21,677 bases of DNA from a virus: the IMG/VR virus record IMGVR_UViG_3300028883_000997, positions 1 through 21,677 of that record; one strand, 5' to 3'. Position numbers and translations under genes: made by a program. The notes below the pieces were generated by a model. The model was given only the letters and a program-made list of their open reading frames with translations. It ran no database searches and had not been told where the DNA came from. Positions 5,845 through 13,636 of the stretch are shown in pieces (the stretch's first letter is position 1; every line of letters starts with the position of its first letter).

Positions 5845-7694
5845 GCTGAAACCGAAACGTTCTGGATCCAGAAACTAATCTCATCCGATCCTCCTTCGTT
5901 TCCAGATCTAATCAGGTAGATGTACCTCCATTTTCTCGTGCCAAACCCGCCAACGGTCAGAGTGTCCAGTAGATTCGTCCTGCTGCTGTTTGAATAGACT
6001 TTGAGCTGTGCAGAATCCCCGTTCCTTATCAGGCGGCAATAGTAGGTCTGGTCCTCGTTTATGACCATATAATCCATTGCTGCACCCCATCGGAAGAGCT
6101 GCAAATAGCAGGTGTAGTTGCCGTTTCCGTATTCGTCGCTCTCCCAGTCCCAGCCTAGACAGACGTTCAGATCGTTAGTTCCATAAGCGTCGTCGAGATC
6201 GCCGTAAGTATTTGAGAGACACAATGCGCCGTCTACTGTTTCCGTCCACTCGTCGGGCTCGCCCTCGAGATCGGTATAGGCGTCTGTTAGACGTATCTCG
6301 AAGTCGATGGAGAAGTTAATATCAAAAGCTTCAGGCCCGTAATCTTTGAAACAGAAACAAGCATCACCTGCTATCAGGCCGTATGCCGTTGCTCTCGATG
6401 AGGTCTTTGATATCTGGCTGTTCTCGTCATCTTCCATGTAGGAGCTGGGAACTTCCGAGCCAGGGCCGGAAGGTGGCGATTGGGTTGGGCAAGGATCCTT
6501 CTTCAGCCTTAAGATGTTTCCATGATAAAACTGACTGCCAGATGAGGGGCTGGCCCTGTATGGCACTAGGTAGAAGTAAACGCCGTCGCCTATTACTCCT
6601 TGGTATCCGTCACAGAATAAATCGTCAGTTGTTAATACGTTTTTGAGGCCCCAACTTGACGCGGAGTTAAACGGGTAATTTCTATCATACCCCAGTAGAT
6701 CACAACCGCAAGGGGCGAAGCATACGAACTGAGCATAGAAGAAACAGCCTGTGTATTGTCTGGGGTAGGTGTAGAGGGCTGATAAGTCGAAATGGTCATA
6801 TGAGCTACTGGATTTTAATGGCTGGCCTAGCTTGTATCTCAGTACTCGGCTCTTGGCATAGGGTGCCAAGTAAAGATAATCTTCGTCAGCTGCTATGCCT
6901 CGAAATCCTTTAAGGTCGGCGTGGATGGTGGTTAGGTTGAAAGCGTCCCAGCTTGATGATAATTTGAAAGGCTTTTCTGTGTCATACCGTAATAGATTGC
7001 CGTGTTTTACTGCGCCCCATTCCCTTTGATAAGGGCAGAAGTAAACGTACCGCCCGTCAAATACTGCTCCTGCGTATCCCTTTGTAGGTAGGCCGTCTAT
7101 ATTGTCGTGGTTATAGGCTACCCAGCTTGAAGACGACTTGAAAGGGCTTTCAGTGTCATATCGTAGGACCGTACCATCTGTGTAATATGGGCTGAAATAG
7201 GTGTATCTGCCGTCAAATGCAGGCGGCCCAAGATAGCCCATTGCATCTTCTCCATCTGTATAAGTAGCGTCGTAAGAGTCCCATGCCGAGGCGTTCTTGA
7301 AAGGCTTTGTTGTGTCGTATCTTAGTACAATACCGTGTGGCTCGTCTCCGTTGTCGTATGGGCTGAAATAGATATACCGCCCGTCAAATACTGCGCCCGT
7401 ATACCCTTTTGTGTTCAGGCCGTCTATGTTTCCGGCGTTATAAGCGTCCCATGCTGAGGCCGATTTGAACTTATCGAAAATATGGAAACGGAGGACGTTA
7501 CCATGATATGCCCCGTTATAATACGGCGAGAAGTAAACATATTCTCCATCAAAAACGGCTCCTACATACCCTTTTGTATTAAGTCCGTCTACATTTCCGG
7601 CGTTGAACGCTTCAATCTTTGGGAAATAGTAGCCCATTTCGTCACCTGCTGACGTTATCGATATTAATAACAAAACTAAGATAAACTTCTTCAT
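5841..7694 (-). CDS. Secreted seven-bladed beta-propeller with C-terminal lectin-like domain
   Basis: A 617-aa protein with a signal peptide (MKKFILVLLLISITSAGDEM). Seven repeats of about 50-55 residues follow (roughly 25-400), with the consensus GYxGAVFDGRYVYFSPY ... VLRYDTxxPFKSSSSWDAYN. Repeats 1, 2 and 4 are almost identical and 5-7 divergent, which fits a seven-bladed propeller. After a Pro/Ser-rich linker (~405-425), the last ~190 residues look like a beta-sandwich, possibly concanavalin-like, with paired Cys. It lies 12 nt after the Ig-repeat virion gene in the same operon, yet signal peptides are unusual for tailed-virus structural proteins. It may be a surface protein of the infected cell (receptor masking) or a receptor-binding protein exported before assembly. 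Sugar binding is inferred only from fold. Confidence 0.7.
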   Translation of the reverse strand: MKKFILVLLLISITSAGDEMGYYFPKIEAFNAGNVDGLNTKGYVGAVFDGEYVYFSPYYNGAYHGNVLRFHIFDKFKSASAWDAYNAGNIDGLNTKGYTGAVFDGRYIYFSPYDNGDEPHGIVLRYDTTKPFKNASAWDSYDATYTDGEDAMGYLGPPAFDGRYTYFSPYYTDGTVLRYDTESPFKSSSSWVAYNHDNIDGLPTKGYAGAVFDGRYVYFCPYQREWGAVKHGNLLRYDTEKPFKLSSSWDAFNLTTIHADLKGFRGIAADEDYLYLAPYAKSRVLRYKLGQPLKSSSSYDHFDLSALYTYPRQYTGCFFYAQFVCFAPCGCDLLGYDRNYPFNSASSWGLKNVLTTDDLFCDGYQGVIGDGVYFYLVPYRASPSSGSQFYHGNILRLKKDPCPTQSPPSGPGSEVPSSYMEDDENSQISKTSSRATAYGLIAGDACFCFKDYGPEAFDINFSIDFEIRLTDAYTDLEGEPDEWTETVDGALCLSNTYGDLDDAYGTNDLNVCLGWDWESDEYGNGNYTCYLQLFRWGAAMDYMVINEDQTYYCRLIRNGDSAQLKVYSNSSRTNLLDTLTVGGFGTRKWRYIYLIRSGNEGGSDEISFWIQNVSVSA

Positions 7695-7706
7695 ACTTCT
7701 TCATAA

Positions 7707-9662
7707 TTATGAGATAGTATAAGTCACTTGCTTCTCTCGGCTGCTCGATCCGTCCCAAAGTGTTCCTGCAATTTTGATCTGGGATTTCACGTAGTTTACT
7801 CCAGCATCGCAGTCGGTCGTTCTCCATTTCCAGTTGTTCTTGGAAATCCAGCCGCTCTTATCTTGCCAGACGTTCCCGGTGCCTGGCCCCTTCAGCCAGA
7901 ACCGGAACATCACGTTATCAGTGTCAAAGTCTTGGTTTGTGACTGCTGTAAATTCGATCGTCGTCTCTCTGGCTTGAGGTGAAGAAAGAGATGGGTTCAA
8001 TGAGGATAGTTGAAGAGAGTGGTTGATTACGTAGGTTAGTTGATTTTGGTCGTCGTAGTAACCTTCTTCTGAATGTCTACTGTCTCTGATCTGAACCTTT
8101 ATGTAATTCGTTCCAACGTCGTCTCTCGAAGGGTTCCAGCTCCAACTGTTAGCGGTCTGCCAACCAGTTGCCGCACTCCATTTGTTGCCTGTACCAGGCC
8201 CGTAAAGCCAGAACTTGTAGTAGGGGCCGTCTTTATCAGGATCTGAAGCTTCACAAACGAAGTTGATGATCTCCTCAAACTCTTGTGGGCTTGATTTGTT
8301 TGGTGTCAGGCTAGTGATCGTCGGCACATTATCTGTGCTTGGCTCTAATTCGAACGTGGCTTGGTCGTCGTAAGAACCTTCTCCTGCGTGTTTACCGTCT
8401 CTTATCTGGGCTTTGTAGATGATTGGTTCGCCATCGGATATTCCCGCTAGCTTCCCAGATTTGAGGGGTATAGGCAAAATGTTCGTTTTCTGCCAGTTTG
8501 ATAACGCTCGCCATATCCCAGCTTCGTCGTATAGCCAGAACTTGTATAGTATCTCGTCGCCGTCGGGGTCAGACGCTTCGCATACCAGTATATTGTCCTT
8601 TATCGTTCCGTATTCCAATCCTTCGTATGCTTCAAAGAATGAGATTGAGGGTTCGTAGTTGTATGAGATGGTCAGTGAAGAAGTGGCTTGATCGTCATAT
8701 GATCCTTCATCTGCATGTTTTCCATCCCTAACTTGGGCCTTGATGCTGAAAGTATCAGCGGATATGCCCACTAGCTTGGAGGCGTTCAAAACTAAAACGT
8801 TGCTTTTCTGCCAACCCGATAACGTTCTCCATATCAAGTCTTCGTCCCTGATCCAGAACTTGTACAGTATCTCGTCGTTGTCCGGATCTGATGCTTCACA
8901 GATCAGAGCCGTTTCTTCGTCCATGTCTATCGTCGGCGGAACTGCAAAGAAAACTGAGATCGTCGGTGCTGTGTTGCTTGATAATGAATATGTAAGCTGG
9001 GACTCGGCATCACAAGATCCTTCGCCAGCATGCTTTCCGTCTCTGATCTGGACTTTTACGTAATTGGTGCCTATGTCGTCTTTTGATGATCTCCAGGTCC
9101 AAGAGTTCCTAGGGTTCCAGCTGGTCACCTCTTGCCAAACGTTCCCAGTCCCAGGCCCTTTGAGGAGGAACTTGTACAACAGTCGGCCTTCTGATGCCGA
9201 AGCTATGCAGGTAAAGGCGATCTCCTCGCCGTAAGGTTGAGGACTGGTTTTGGATGCTGTAAAGCTGACTATTGTTGCTAGAGGAGTGATTGAAGTTTTG
9301 ACGTCTACCTGTATCTCGTCGGCATGGGCAAACTTGTTGCGTAATAGCGAGCCTACCGATGCCGAGACGTAGATCTTGTTCTCACCGGTTTCTAGCGTAC
9401 CGTCTTCGATTAGGGTTTTTACTCTGTCTGCTATGGATAAAGCGTGCTGAGGCGACTTTCTGCAGACTACTTTGATACGGTAGATGGGGTCAGATCCCCA
9501 GTCCTTGACCTCGACAGATATGTAGGACTGGTTACCGATTTTGAGGTCGTCTTGAGCCGTTTCCGGTGGTTGATGCTGGTAAATGTTAGAATCGCACAGC
9601 GTTTTTAGCGTATCGTCGCCGTTTAGGTGGTCATAGATCTTGTCCAGATAGGCGAAGGCCAA
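7707..9662 (-). CDS. Tail-completion-like domain fused to five Ig-like repeats
   Basis: The N-terminal ~130 residues (MAFAYLDKIYDHLNGDDTLK ... IADRVKTLIEDGTLETGENK) look like a DUF3168/gp17-type tail-completion or terminator protein, as expected just after the connector gene. Then come five Ig-like repeats of about 100 residues (roughly 133-650) with SSPQ, ASDPDxDEILYKFWL, GPGTGNVW, W-x-W and V-Q-I-R-D-G-K-H-A-x-E-G-S-Y-D-D-Q. The same repeat type occurs in large methanogen surface proteins, so the virus appears to display host-like adhesive domains on its neck or tail. The start is TTG at 9662, supported by GGAGGA (9671-9676) 8 nt upstream. Repeats 2 and 3 are closest to each other, suggesting recent internal duplication. 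Confidence 0.75.
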   Translation of the reverse strand: MAFAYLDKIYDHLNGDDTLKTLCDSNIYQHQPPETAQDDLKIGNQSYISVEVKDWGSDPIYRIKVVCRKSPQHALSIADRVKTLIEDGTLETGENKIYVSASVGSLLRNKFAHADEIQVDVKTSITPLATIVSFTASKTSPQPYGEEIAFTCIASASEGRLLYKFLLKGPGTGNVWQEVTSWNPRNSWTWRSSKDDIGTNYVKVQIRDGKHAGEGSCDAESQLTYSLSSNTAPTISVFFAVPPTIDMDEETALICEASDPDNDEILYKFWIRDEDLIWRTLSGWQKSNVLVLNASKLVGISADTFSIKAQVRDGKHADEGSYDDQATSSLTISYNYEPSISFFEAYEGLEYGTIKDNILVCEASDPDGDEILYKFWLYDEAGIWRALSNWQKTNILPIPLKSGKLAGISDGEPIIYKAQIRDGKHAGEGSYDDQATFELEPSTDNVPTITSLTPNKSSPQEFEEIINFVCEASDPDKDGPYYKFWLYGPGTGNKWSAATGWQTANSWSWNPSRDDVGTNYIKVQIRDSRHSEEGYYDDQNQLTYVINHSLQLSSLNPSLSSPQARETTIEFTAVTNQDFDTDNVMFRFWLKGPGTGNVWQDKSGWISKNNWKWRTTDCDAGVNYVKSQIKIAGTLWDGSSSREKQVTYTIS

Positions 9663-9666
9663 CGTT

Positions 9667-10047
9667 TCAGTCCTCCAACTTGAACTTGGGAGGTCGATCT
9701 AATCCACCCGCTGCCGCCACTAGAGGTACGTCTTCCTCTTCAGATCCATTCTCGCCAGCCTCGTTTCGATCTCTTAGCCGATCGGCCAACAACCGATAGT
9801 TTAGGGCCTTCTTGGAGAGGTCCTGTTCAGAATCGCCAACCTCCTCTACGGCCATCCTCGAATATTGAGCCGATAAGGCGTCAGCAGCATCTGCCGAGGC
9901 CAGTATAACGTCGTTCTCGTTCAGGGAGAGGAAGTAGGCGATCTCCTCGTCTGAGAGCTGTTGATCAGAATCGTCAGTATCTCCAATGGCCAGCCTCACG
10001 GCGTCCCTTGGTACGGTTTCCGGACTGTTGGTGTATGTCCAGCTCAT
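9667..10047 (-). CDS. Head-tail connector (gp6-like adaptor)
   Basis: Small soluble protein (126 aa from ATG 10047; TTG 10053 is an alternative) that would bind beneath the portal ring and complete the head. It shows the usual pattern of the phage connector family: RDAVRLAIGDTDDSDQQLSD, an EEIAYFLS helix, a long AADALSAQYSRMAVEEVGD helix, and a YRLLADRLRDR helix. The acidic, Pro/Gly-rich C-terminal tail after ~100 is probably disordered. It follows the capsid gene by 23 nt and precedes the tail-completion gene by 4 nt, the canonical order. Assignment is by pattern; no structure comparison was possible. Confidence 0.75.
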   Translation of the reverse strand: MSWTYTNSPETVPRDAVRLAIGDTDDSDQQLSDEEIAYFLSLNENDVILASADAADALSAQYSRMAVEEVGDSEQDLSKKALNYRLLADRLRDRNEAGENGSEEEDVPLVAAAGGLDRPPKFKLED

Positions 10048-10070
10048 TTGCAAAGACCAATTTGAAGGGA

Positions 10071-11048
10071 TTAGATCAGGCCGTCAAAGAATATCCCCAA
10101 ATGCTGCGATACCTGCTTCTGATCCAATGCAAGTTCCACCTCGACTCTGAAGGCTTCAAGCTCTTCCATGTAGAACTTCTTGATCCTGTAACCCTTATTC
10201 CCTCCGTAGAACTGCTTCCAGGCCATGGTGTAACCTGCAGACGGCATCCTGGGGCTTGGATAGGGGTTGATGTAACAGAGCAGGGCGTCATCTGAGGCAA
10301 AGAAGTCGAGATCGTCAGTGGCACCTTTGGCAGCAGAGTTGTAGACACCACCTGACACCAAAACCAAGTCCAGCTCGAACAATGAAGCCAGAATCTCCGT
10401 GGATATGATGCCTCGTTGGGTGTACTTCACTCGGTTCAAAATGTCGTCGCATTCCTTGAGGGCATTGAAGACATCGACACCTATTGCCATACAGTTGGGC
10501 TTGAACCCGGTCTTGCCCTTGATCAACTTCTGATAGTATCCGATCTCTTTTACGGGCTTGGCATCGGTCGCATCAGACCACTTGACCACGGAGACACCCA
10601 ACGATTCGCTACCTGAAGCAACACCCTCGATGTCGTCATGCCAAACTCCTGTCTTGAAGAAGTTGTCATGCCAGGTCTTCTCGGTGTTTATGAGCGCCTT
10701 CTTGGTCAGGAACATAACTGCGTCCTTATCAGGATCAAGAGGCGTATCTGCATTTGCATAATCTTCCTCCCCCACATCCTTATGCAAAGCCTTCTTTTTG
10801 CAGTTGTAAGTGTCAGTGTCAAGATCATAACCGGACCCCACAGATTCGGTGGCAGGAGCCCTCTCTTCCATCTCGTCACGGCTGAAGTCGCCAATATCAT
10901 AACGGAAATAAGAGTCGGACTGCTTATTCACCGGCAGGAGGGGAAATATCTTAGTGGCGATGAATTCGCTAGCGTCCTGAATGTAGGCCACCGACATGTT
11001 GGTCAGGGGCGTGTTTACGTGCATGTCAGATTTTTGAGGTCTAGGCAT
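10071..11048 (-). CDS. Major capsid protein (HK97 fold)
   Basis: A 325-aa protein with the layout of a widespread HK97-fold capsid family: an N-terminal segment for shell contacts (YIQDASEFIATKIFPLLPVN), an E-loop region with charged and Tyr-rich strands (YFRYDIGDFSRDEM), a spine helix (DKDAVMFLTKKALINTEKTW), then the A-domain signature VKWSDATDAKPVKEIGYYQK, FKPNCMAIGVDVFNALKECD and KYTQRGIISTEILASLFELD. The C-terminal part (YINPYPSPRMPSAGYTMAWK) is typical of these proteins. The length is normal. The ATG at 11048 has GAGGTG 7 nt upstream, overlapping the stop of the cement gene. It would be the most abundant virion protein. There is no sign of truncation. Confidence 0.88.
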   Translation of the reverse strand: MPRPQKSDMHVNTPLTNMSVAYIQDASEFIATKIFPLLPVNKQSDSYFRYDIGDFSRDEMEERAPATESVGSGYDLDTDTYNCKKKALHKDVGEEDYANADTPLDPDKDAVMFLTKKALINTEKTWHDNFFKTGVWHDDIEGVASGSESLGVSVVKWSDATDAKPVKEIGYYQKLIKGKTGFKPNCMAIGVDVFNALKECDDILNRVKYTQRGIISTEILASLFELDLVLVSGGVYNSAAKGATDDLDFFASDDALLCYINPYPSPRMPSAGYTMAWKQFYGGNKGYRIKKFYMEELEAFRVEVELALDQKQVSQHLGIFFDGLI

Positions 11049-11060
11049 CTTTTTTTCACC

Positions 11061-11441
11061 TCATGCAGGAGCGTCATACTGACCTACTGGGCAGATTAGC
11101 ATCGATCTGTATTCGTCTTCGGATCCTGCTTCTAACAAGATCCCTGTACAATATTCGGTATCGGCAGTGGCCACAGCTTCACCGTTTGTGTCAGACGAAA
11201 TTGAAATGCCAGCGTTGGTCTGGTTTGCACCCAGTTTGATGGGGCTTATGCCGATTACCATCACAGAGGCCACGTCTCCTTGTTCGGGGGCGTTTTGAAG
11301 AATACCATAAGCAAGCTCGCCGTCTCCACAGGCCACAACATCACCGTCAGAATCTACCTTGACGAAAGTGTACTGCTTGGCCGAAAGGTCGGCACCGGCC
11401 AACCTGGACCCGTCGACAAACCCGGGCAGCTCGATGGCCAT
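11061..11441 (-). CDS. Capsid cement / decoration protein (DUF2190-like)
   Basis: A 126-aa beta-rich protein whose pattern fits the DUF2190 family, which stabilises HK97-type capsids from the outside: ADLSAKQYTFVKVDSDGDVV, then ELAYGILQNAPEQGDVASVM, VIGISPIKLGANQTNAG and a final GILLEAGSEDEYRSMLICPV. It sits directly between scaffold and major capsid protein. The ATG at 11441 directly abuts the stop of the scaffold gene, with a strong GGAGG (11448-11452) inside that gene. It overlaps the SD of the next gene, so the four head genes are tightly coupled. Confidence 0.75.
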   Translation of the reverse strand: MAIELPGFVDGSRLAGADLSAKQYTFVKVDSDGDVVACGDGELAYGILQNAPEQGDVASVMVIGISPIKLGANQTNAGISISSDTNGEAVATADTEYCTGILLEAGSEDEYRSMLICPVGQYDAPA

Positions 11442-12143
11442 TCAGGCCGCCTCCTGCTGTTCGTTGAACTGTTTGTAGAGGGTTGGGTCCATCTCCAAGA
11501 CTTTGGAAACTGCTTTCTCGAAAGTCATCTCGCCTGCGGATTTCTCGACCAGTGCCTGAGCCCGTTTGGTGATCTTATCCCAGACGTCTCCATTGCTTTC
11601 CTCGGAGCTGCTTTCTTTTCCGATCTCTGAATAGAGCGACCCTTTCTCGATGGCCGTATCTGCAGCTTTCAAAATGGTGGCGATCTTCTCTTCCATCTCT
11701 GGCGAGGCTTCTGATATGGTCTTGAGGATCAGGCCCAGCTCTTGAGGGTTTGCCGATATGTGCTTCAAGCCACGGGCCTTCTCGACGAAGGCCTTCTCCA
11801 CCTTCTCTCGTTCCAGCTCGGTAGCCTTCTCGACGGCTTTTTTCCGCTCGTCCTCGGCCTTCTCGGCTCGATCCAACTCTCTGTGGATCTGCTCGTCTCG
11901 CTCTTTCAGGGCCTTCTCGATCTCGGCCCTCTCATCTTCAGGGAGATTTTTGAGTATATCTTCTAGATCTCCCCCCGTTCTGGTGCGTTTCACGTTATTC
12001 TCTCCCTTCGTTACGAGTTCTAAATCGACATCTTCCCCCGCACCTGCACTTTTGCAAACCAAGAACTGCTGGCCGTTGGCACCCTGGGCCACCAAAGATA
12101 TCTCAAAGATTTCAAGGTCAGTCAATTGGAATACGATGGCCAA
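11442..12143 (-). CDS. Scaffold half of a split XkdF-like protease-scaffold
   Basis: The first ~32 residues (TDLEIFEISLVAQGANGQQF, LVCKS) match the C-terminal end of the XkdF/prohead-protease-like domain, where E-I-S-L-V-x-x-x-A-N is the usual ending. The rest is a charged coiled coil at about 60-125 (EDERAEIEKALKERDEQIHR), then a helical tail with the capsid-binding look of scaffolds (GDVWDKITKRAQALVEKSAG). The apparent start is TTG 12143, only 2 nt after a GGAGG, which is too close. The preceding gene overlaps it by 26 nt in another frame. The two together would make a normal-length (~350 aa) XkdF-scaffold protein, so this is either a frameshifted gene or one expressed by reinitiation. Confidence 0.75.
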   Translation of the reverse strand: MAIVFQLTDLEIFEISLVAQGANGQQFLVCKSAGAGEDVDLELVTKGENNVKRTRTGGDLEDILKNLPEDERAEIEKALKERDEQIHRELDRAEKAEDERKKAVEKATELEREKVEKAFVEKARGLKHISANPQELGLILKTISEASPEMEEKIATILKAADTAIEKGSLYSEIGKESSSEESNGDVWDKITKRAQALVEKSAGEMTFEKAVSKVLEMDPTLYKQFNEQQEAA

Positions 12144-12513
12144 CGCCTCCTATTGAAAATGAGTTGAATATGCCCGATTTTACGGCCTGCCAGATCTCCT
12201 CAGAATCAACCTTGATTCCTACTATCCAACTGCCTTCGTCGATTTTCTGGCCCTCGATGGTCAATTCAGCAGGTGCCAGATAGCTCTCCACCAAACTGGC
12301 CGGAGCTGGACTTTGGTGGGATATTCCCACCTCTCTGGAAGATATCAGAAAATCGTGGGCTGCTTGCCGGATGTCGTCTTTTGAGACTACGTCTCCCTGC
12401 AGATCTTCAGAATCTGGTTTCAAGACCACTCCGTAGATTAAACGAAGCTCTTCGCTTTTGGTTAAAATGTCCATGGTGCGGCTGAACTTTTCTAACTTGT
12501 CCAATTTGTCCAA
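12118..12513 (-). CDS. XkdF-like prohead protease-like domain
   Basis: A 131-aa protein matching the XkdF (PBSX phage-like element) putative serine protease domain: LIYGVVLKPDSEDLQGDVVS, KDDIRQAAHDFL, a HQSPAP segment after SREVGISH, SYLAPAEL, then GSWIVGIKVDSEEIWQAVKS and GIFNSFSIGG. These proteins are thought to process scaffold and capsid during maturation. The chain stops just after SIGG, before the family's last strand, which continues in another frame in the next gene. The start is TTG 12513 with GGTGA 4 nt upstream; ATG 12474 is a shorter alternative. In related viruses this gene follows portal or minor head protein directly; here a ~5-kb cassette intervenes. Confidence 0.75.
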   Translation of the reverse strand: MDKLDKLEKFSRTMDILTKSEELRLIYGVVLKPDSEDLQGDVVSKDDIRQAAHDFLISSREVGISHQSPAPASLVESYLAPAELTIEGQKIDEGSWIVGIKVDSEEIWQAVKSGIFNSFSIGGVGHRIPID

Positions 12514-12581
12514 GGTTTCACCCCTGGTACCCCAAGGCTGGCTGCGCCGAGGTAGGCTGCCATAATGAACAAATTGTAATG

Positions 12582-12601
12582 AGTAGTCTGTTTAAGTTTT
12601 C
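12582..12601 (-). promoter_or_regulatory. Shared late-promoter motif upstream of the protease gene
   Basis: On the plus strand this reads AGTAGTCTGTTTAAGTTTTC. The same 20-mer with two substitutions occurs at 20798-20817 before TerS. On the minus strand both contain a TTAAAC TATA-like core. Here the leader to TTG 12513 would be about 45 nt. Confidence 0.5.
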
Positions 12602-12630
12602 GGTGAATGAAGTTATGGCACAAGAAAAAG

Positions 12631-12718
12631 AGTACCTTAAAGGCGACTTCATTTCTTATATGTACTAATAGCTAAATGCCAGTATATTGCCATATAAGAC
12701 TGACATCGGTAAGGTACT
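12631..12718. repeat. Nested inverted repeats upstream of the cassette operon
   Basis: Outer arms AGTACCTTA (12631-12639) and TAAGGTACT (12710-12718) are perfect complements. Inner arms CTTATATG (12655-12662) and CATATAAG (12691-12698) are also perfect, 28 nt apart. The right inner arm doubles as the likely TATA box for the TPR gene (initiation near 12720, leader ~30 nt). A further AGTACCTT stands at 17332-17339 before the other rightward gene of the cassette. This looks like an operator or a large hairpin. Confidence 0.45.
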
Positions 12719-12751
12719 TATCGATCCACATTTGTAACGTTGGATCTAGTT

Positions 12752-13636
12752 ATGAAATTGGACGACTTGTTTGATAGGGCTTTAAAATGCGTAAACAACG
12801 GCAAATTCGAAGACGCCCAAGACATATTTGAGGAACTGCTAAAACTAGATCCTGAAAACGTCGATTTACTTTACAATTCAGGCATGTGCTATACTGAATT
12901 GGGCGAACCCAAAAAAGCTATCGAATTATTAGACAAATGCATCCAATTTGATCCGTCGTTCTCAAATGCACACGTTGCAATTTCTTATGCTCATTCAAAA
13001 ATTGGCAATTTAGACCAAGCTAAAACTCACTTACTCAAAGCCATCGAACTTGATCCAAATAACTCCTATGCGCTTAAAAATTTGGGTGGACTTTTAGGGA
13101 AAGAAGGCGACCACATAAAATCTCTTTATTACCTTAAACGATCTTTTGAAAATAACCCCTTCGATCCGCTCACTGTGTACGGGCTCGGGCTAACCTACAA
13201 AGAACTTGATGACTACGAAAATTCTGCAAAATATTTCAACATATTTCTGGAAATGGACGGCCCAGAACCACTTAAAAATCACGTTAAAGACTATCTAAGG
13301 GATCTGGCAGAAAAGGAGCTGAAATCAGTTGGATTGCGGATAGACGCCGTCTTTTACATGGTGCATGCTTTGGAGTTATTCGAAAATAAGTCGTTCCAAG
13401 ACGTTCAAATAATCTCATCCGAAATCGGGCTGAAAGGACAGTCTGGCATAGATATAAACGACCCAGCCAAACAATATAGCTTAGATTCGTTAGATGGCAA
13501 ATTTTCGGGATTGGAATTGATATCTACCATGTACGTCGGGTTCAAAAAAATAGCCCCAAACTTAGACATTGGCATCGATTTATCAGAAGAATACGACATG
13601 GCCTTGAAGTTGTTTAATTCAGACGATCTATTATGA
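12752..13636 (+). CDS. TPR-repeat protein, first gene of the cassette operon
   Basis: A 294-aa protein starting at ATG 12752; TTG 12740 is an alternative with no better signal. The first ~175 residues form about five tetratricopeptide repeats (KFEDAQDIFEELLKLDPENV, KKAIELLDKCIQFDPSFSNA, DQAKTHLLKAIELDPNNSYA), a scaffold for protein binding. The C-terminal ~100 residues (from LRIDAVFYMVHALELF) are a separate domain I do not recognise. The TGA overlaps the next ATG (ATGA at 13633-13636), implying a stoichiometric partner of the HECGH protein. Soluble and AT-rich. It is probably the sensing or adaptor subunit of the cassette; that role is inference. Confidence 0.8.
   Translation: MKLDDLFDRALKCVNNGKFEDAQDIFEELLKLDPENVDLLYNSGMCYTELGEPKKAIELLDKCIQFDPSFSNAHVAISYAHSKIGNLDQAKTHLLKAIELDPNNSYALKNLGGLLGKEGDHIKSLYYLKRSFENNPFDPLTVYGLGLTYKELDDYENSAKYFNIFLEMDGPEPLKNHVKDYLRDLAEKELKSVGLRIDAVFYMVHALELFENKSFQDVQIISSEIGLKGQSGIDINDPAKQYSLDSLDGKFSGLELISTMYVGFKKIAPNLDIGIDLSEEYDMALKLFNSDDLL

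Noticed and set aside
7707-9662. Repeat structure read as a CRISPR or DNA-level tandem repeat
   Set aside because: The repetition is at the protein level (diverged Ig-like domains of ~100 residues); there are no short identical DNA repeats with spacers anywhere in the window.
10638-11099. 153-codon open frame opposite the capsid gene
   Set aside because: It is a shadow of the major capsid protein gene, with low-complexity hydrophobic content and no start signals.
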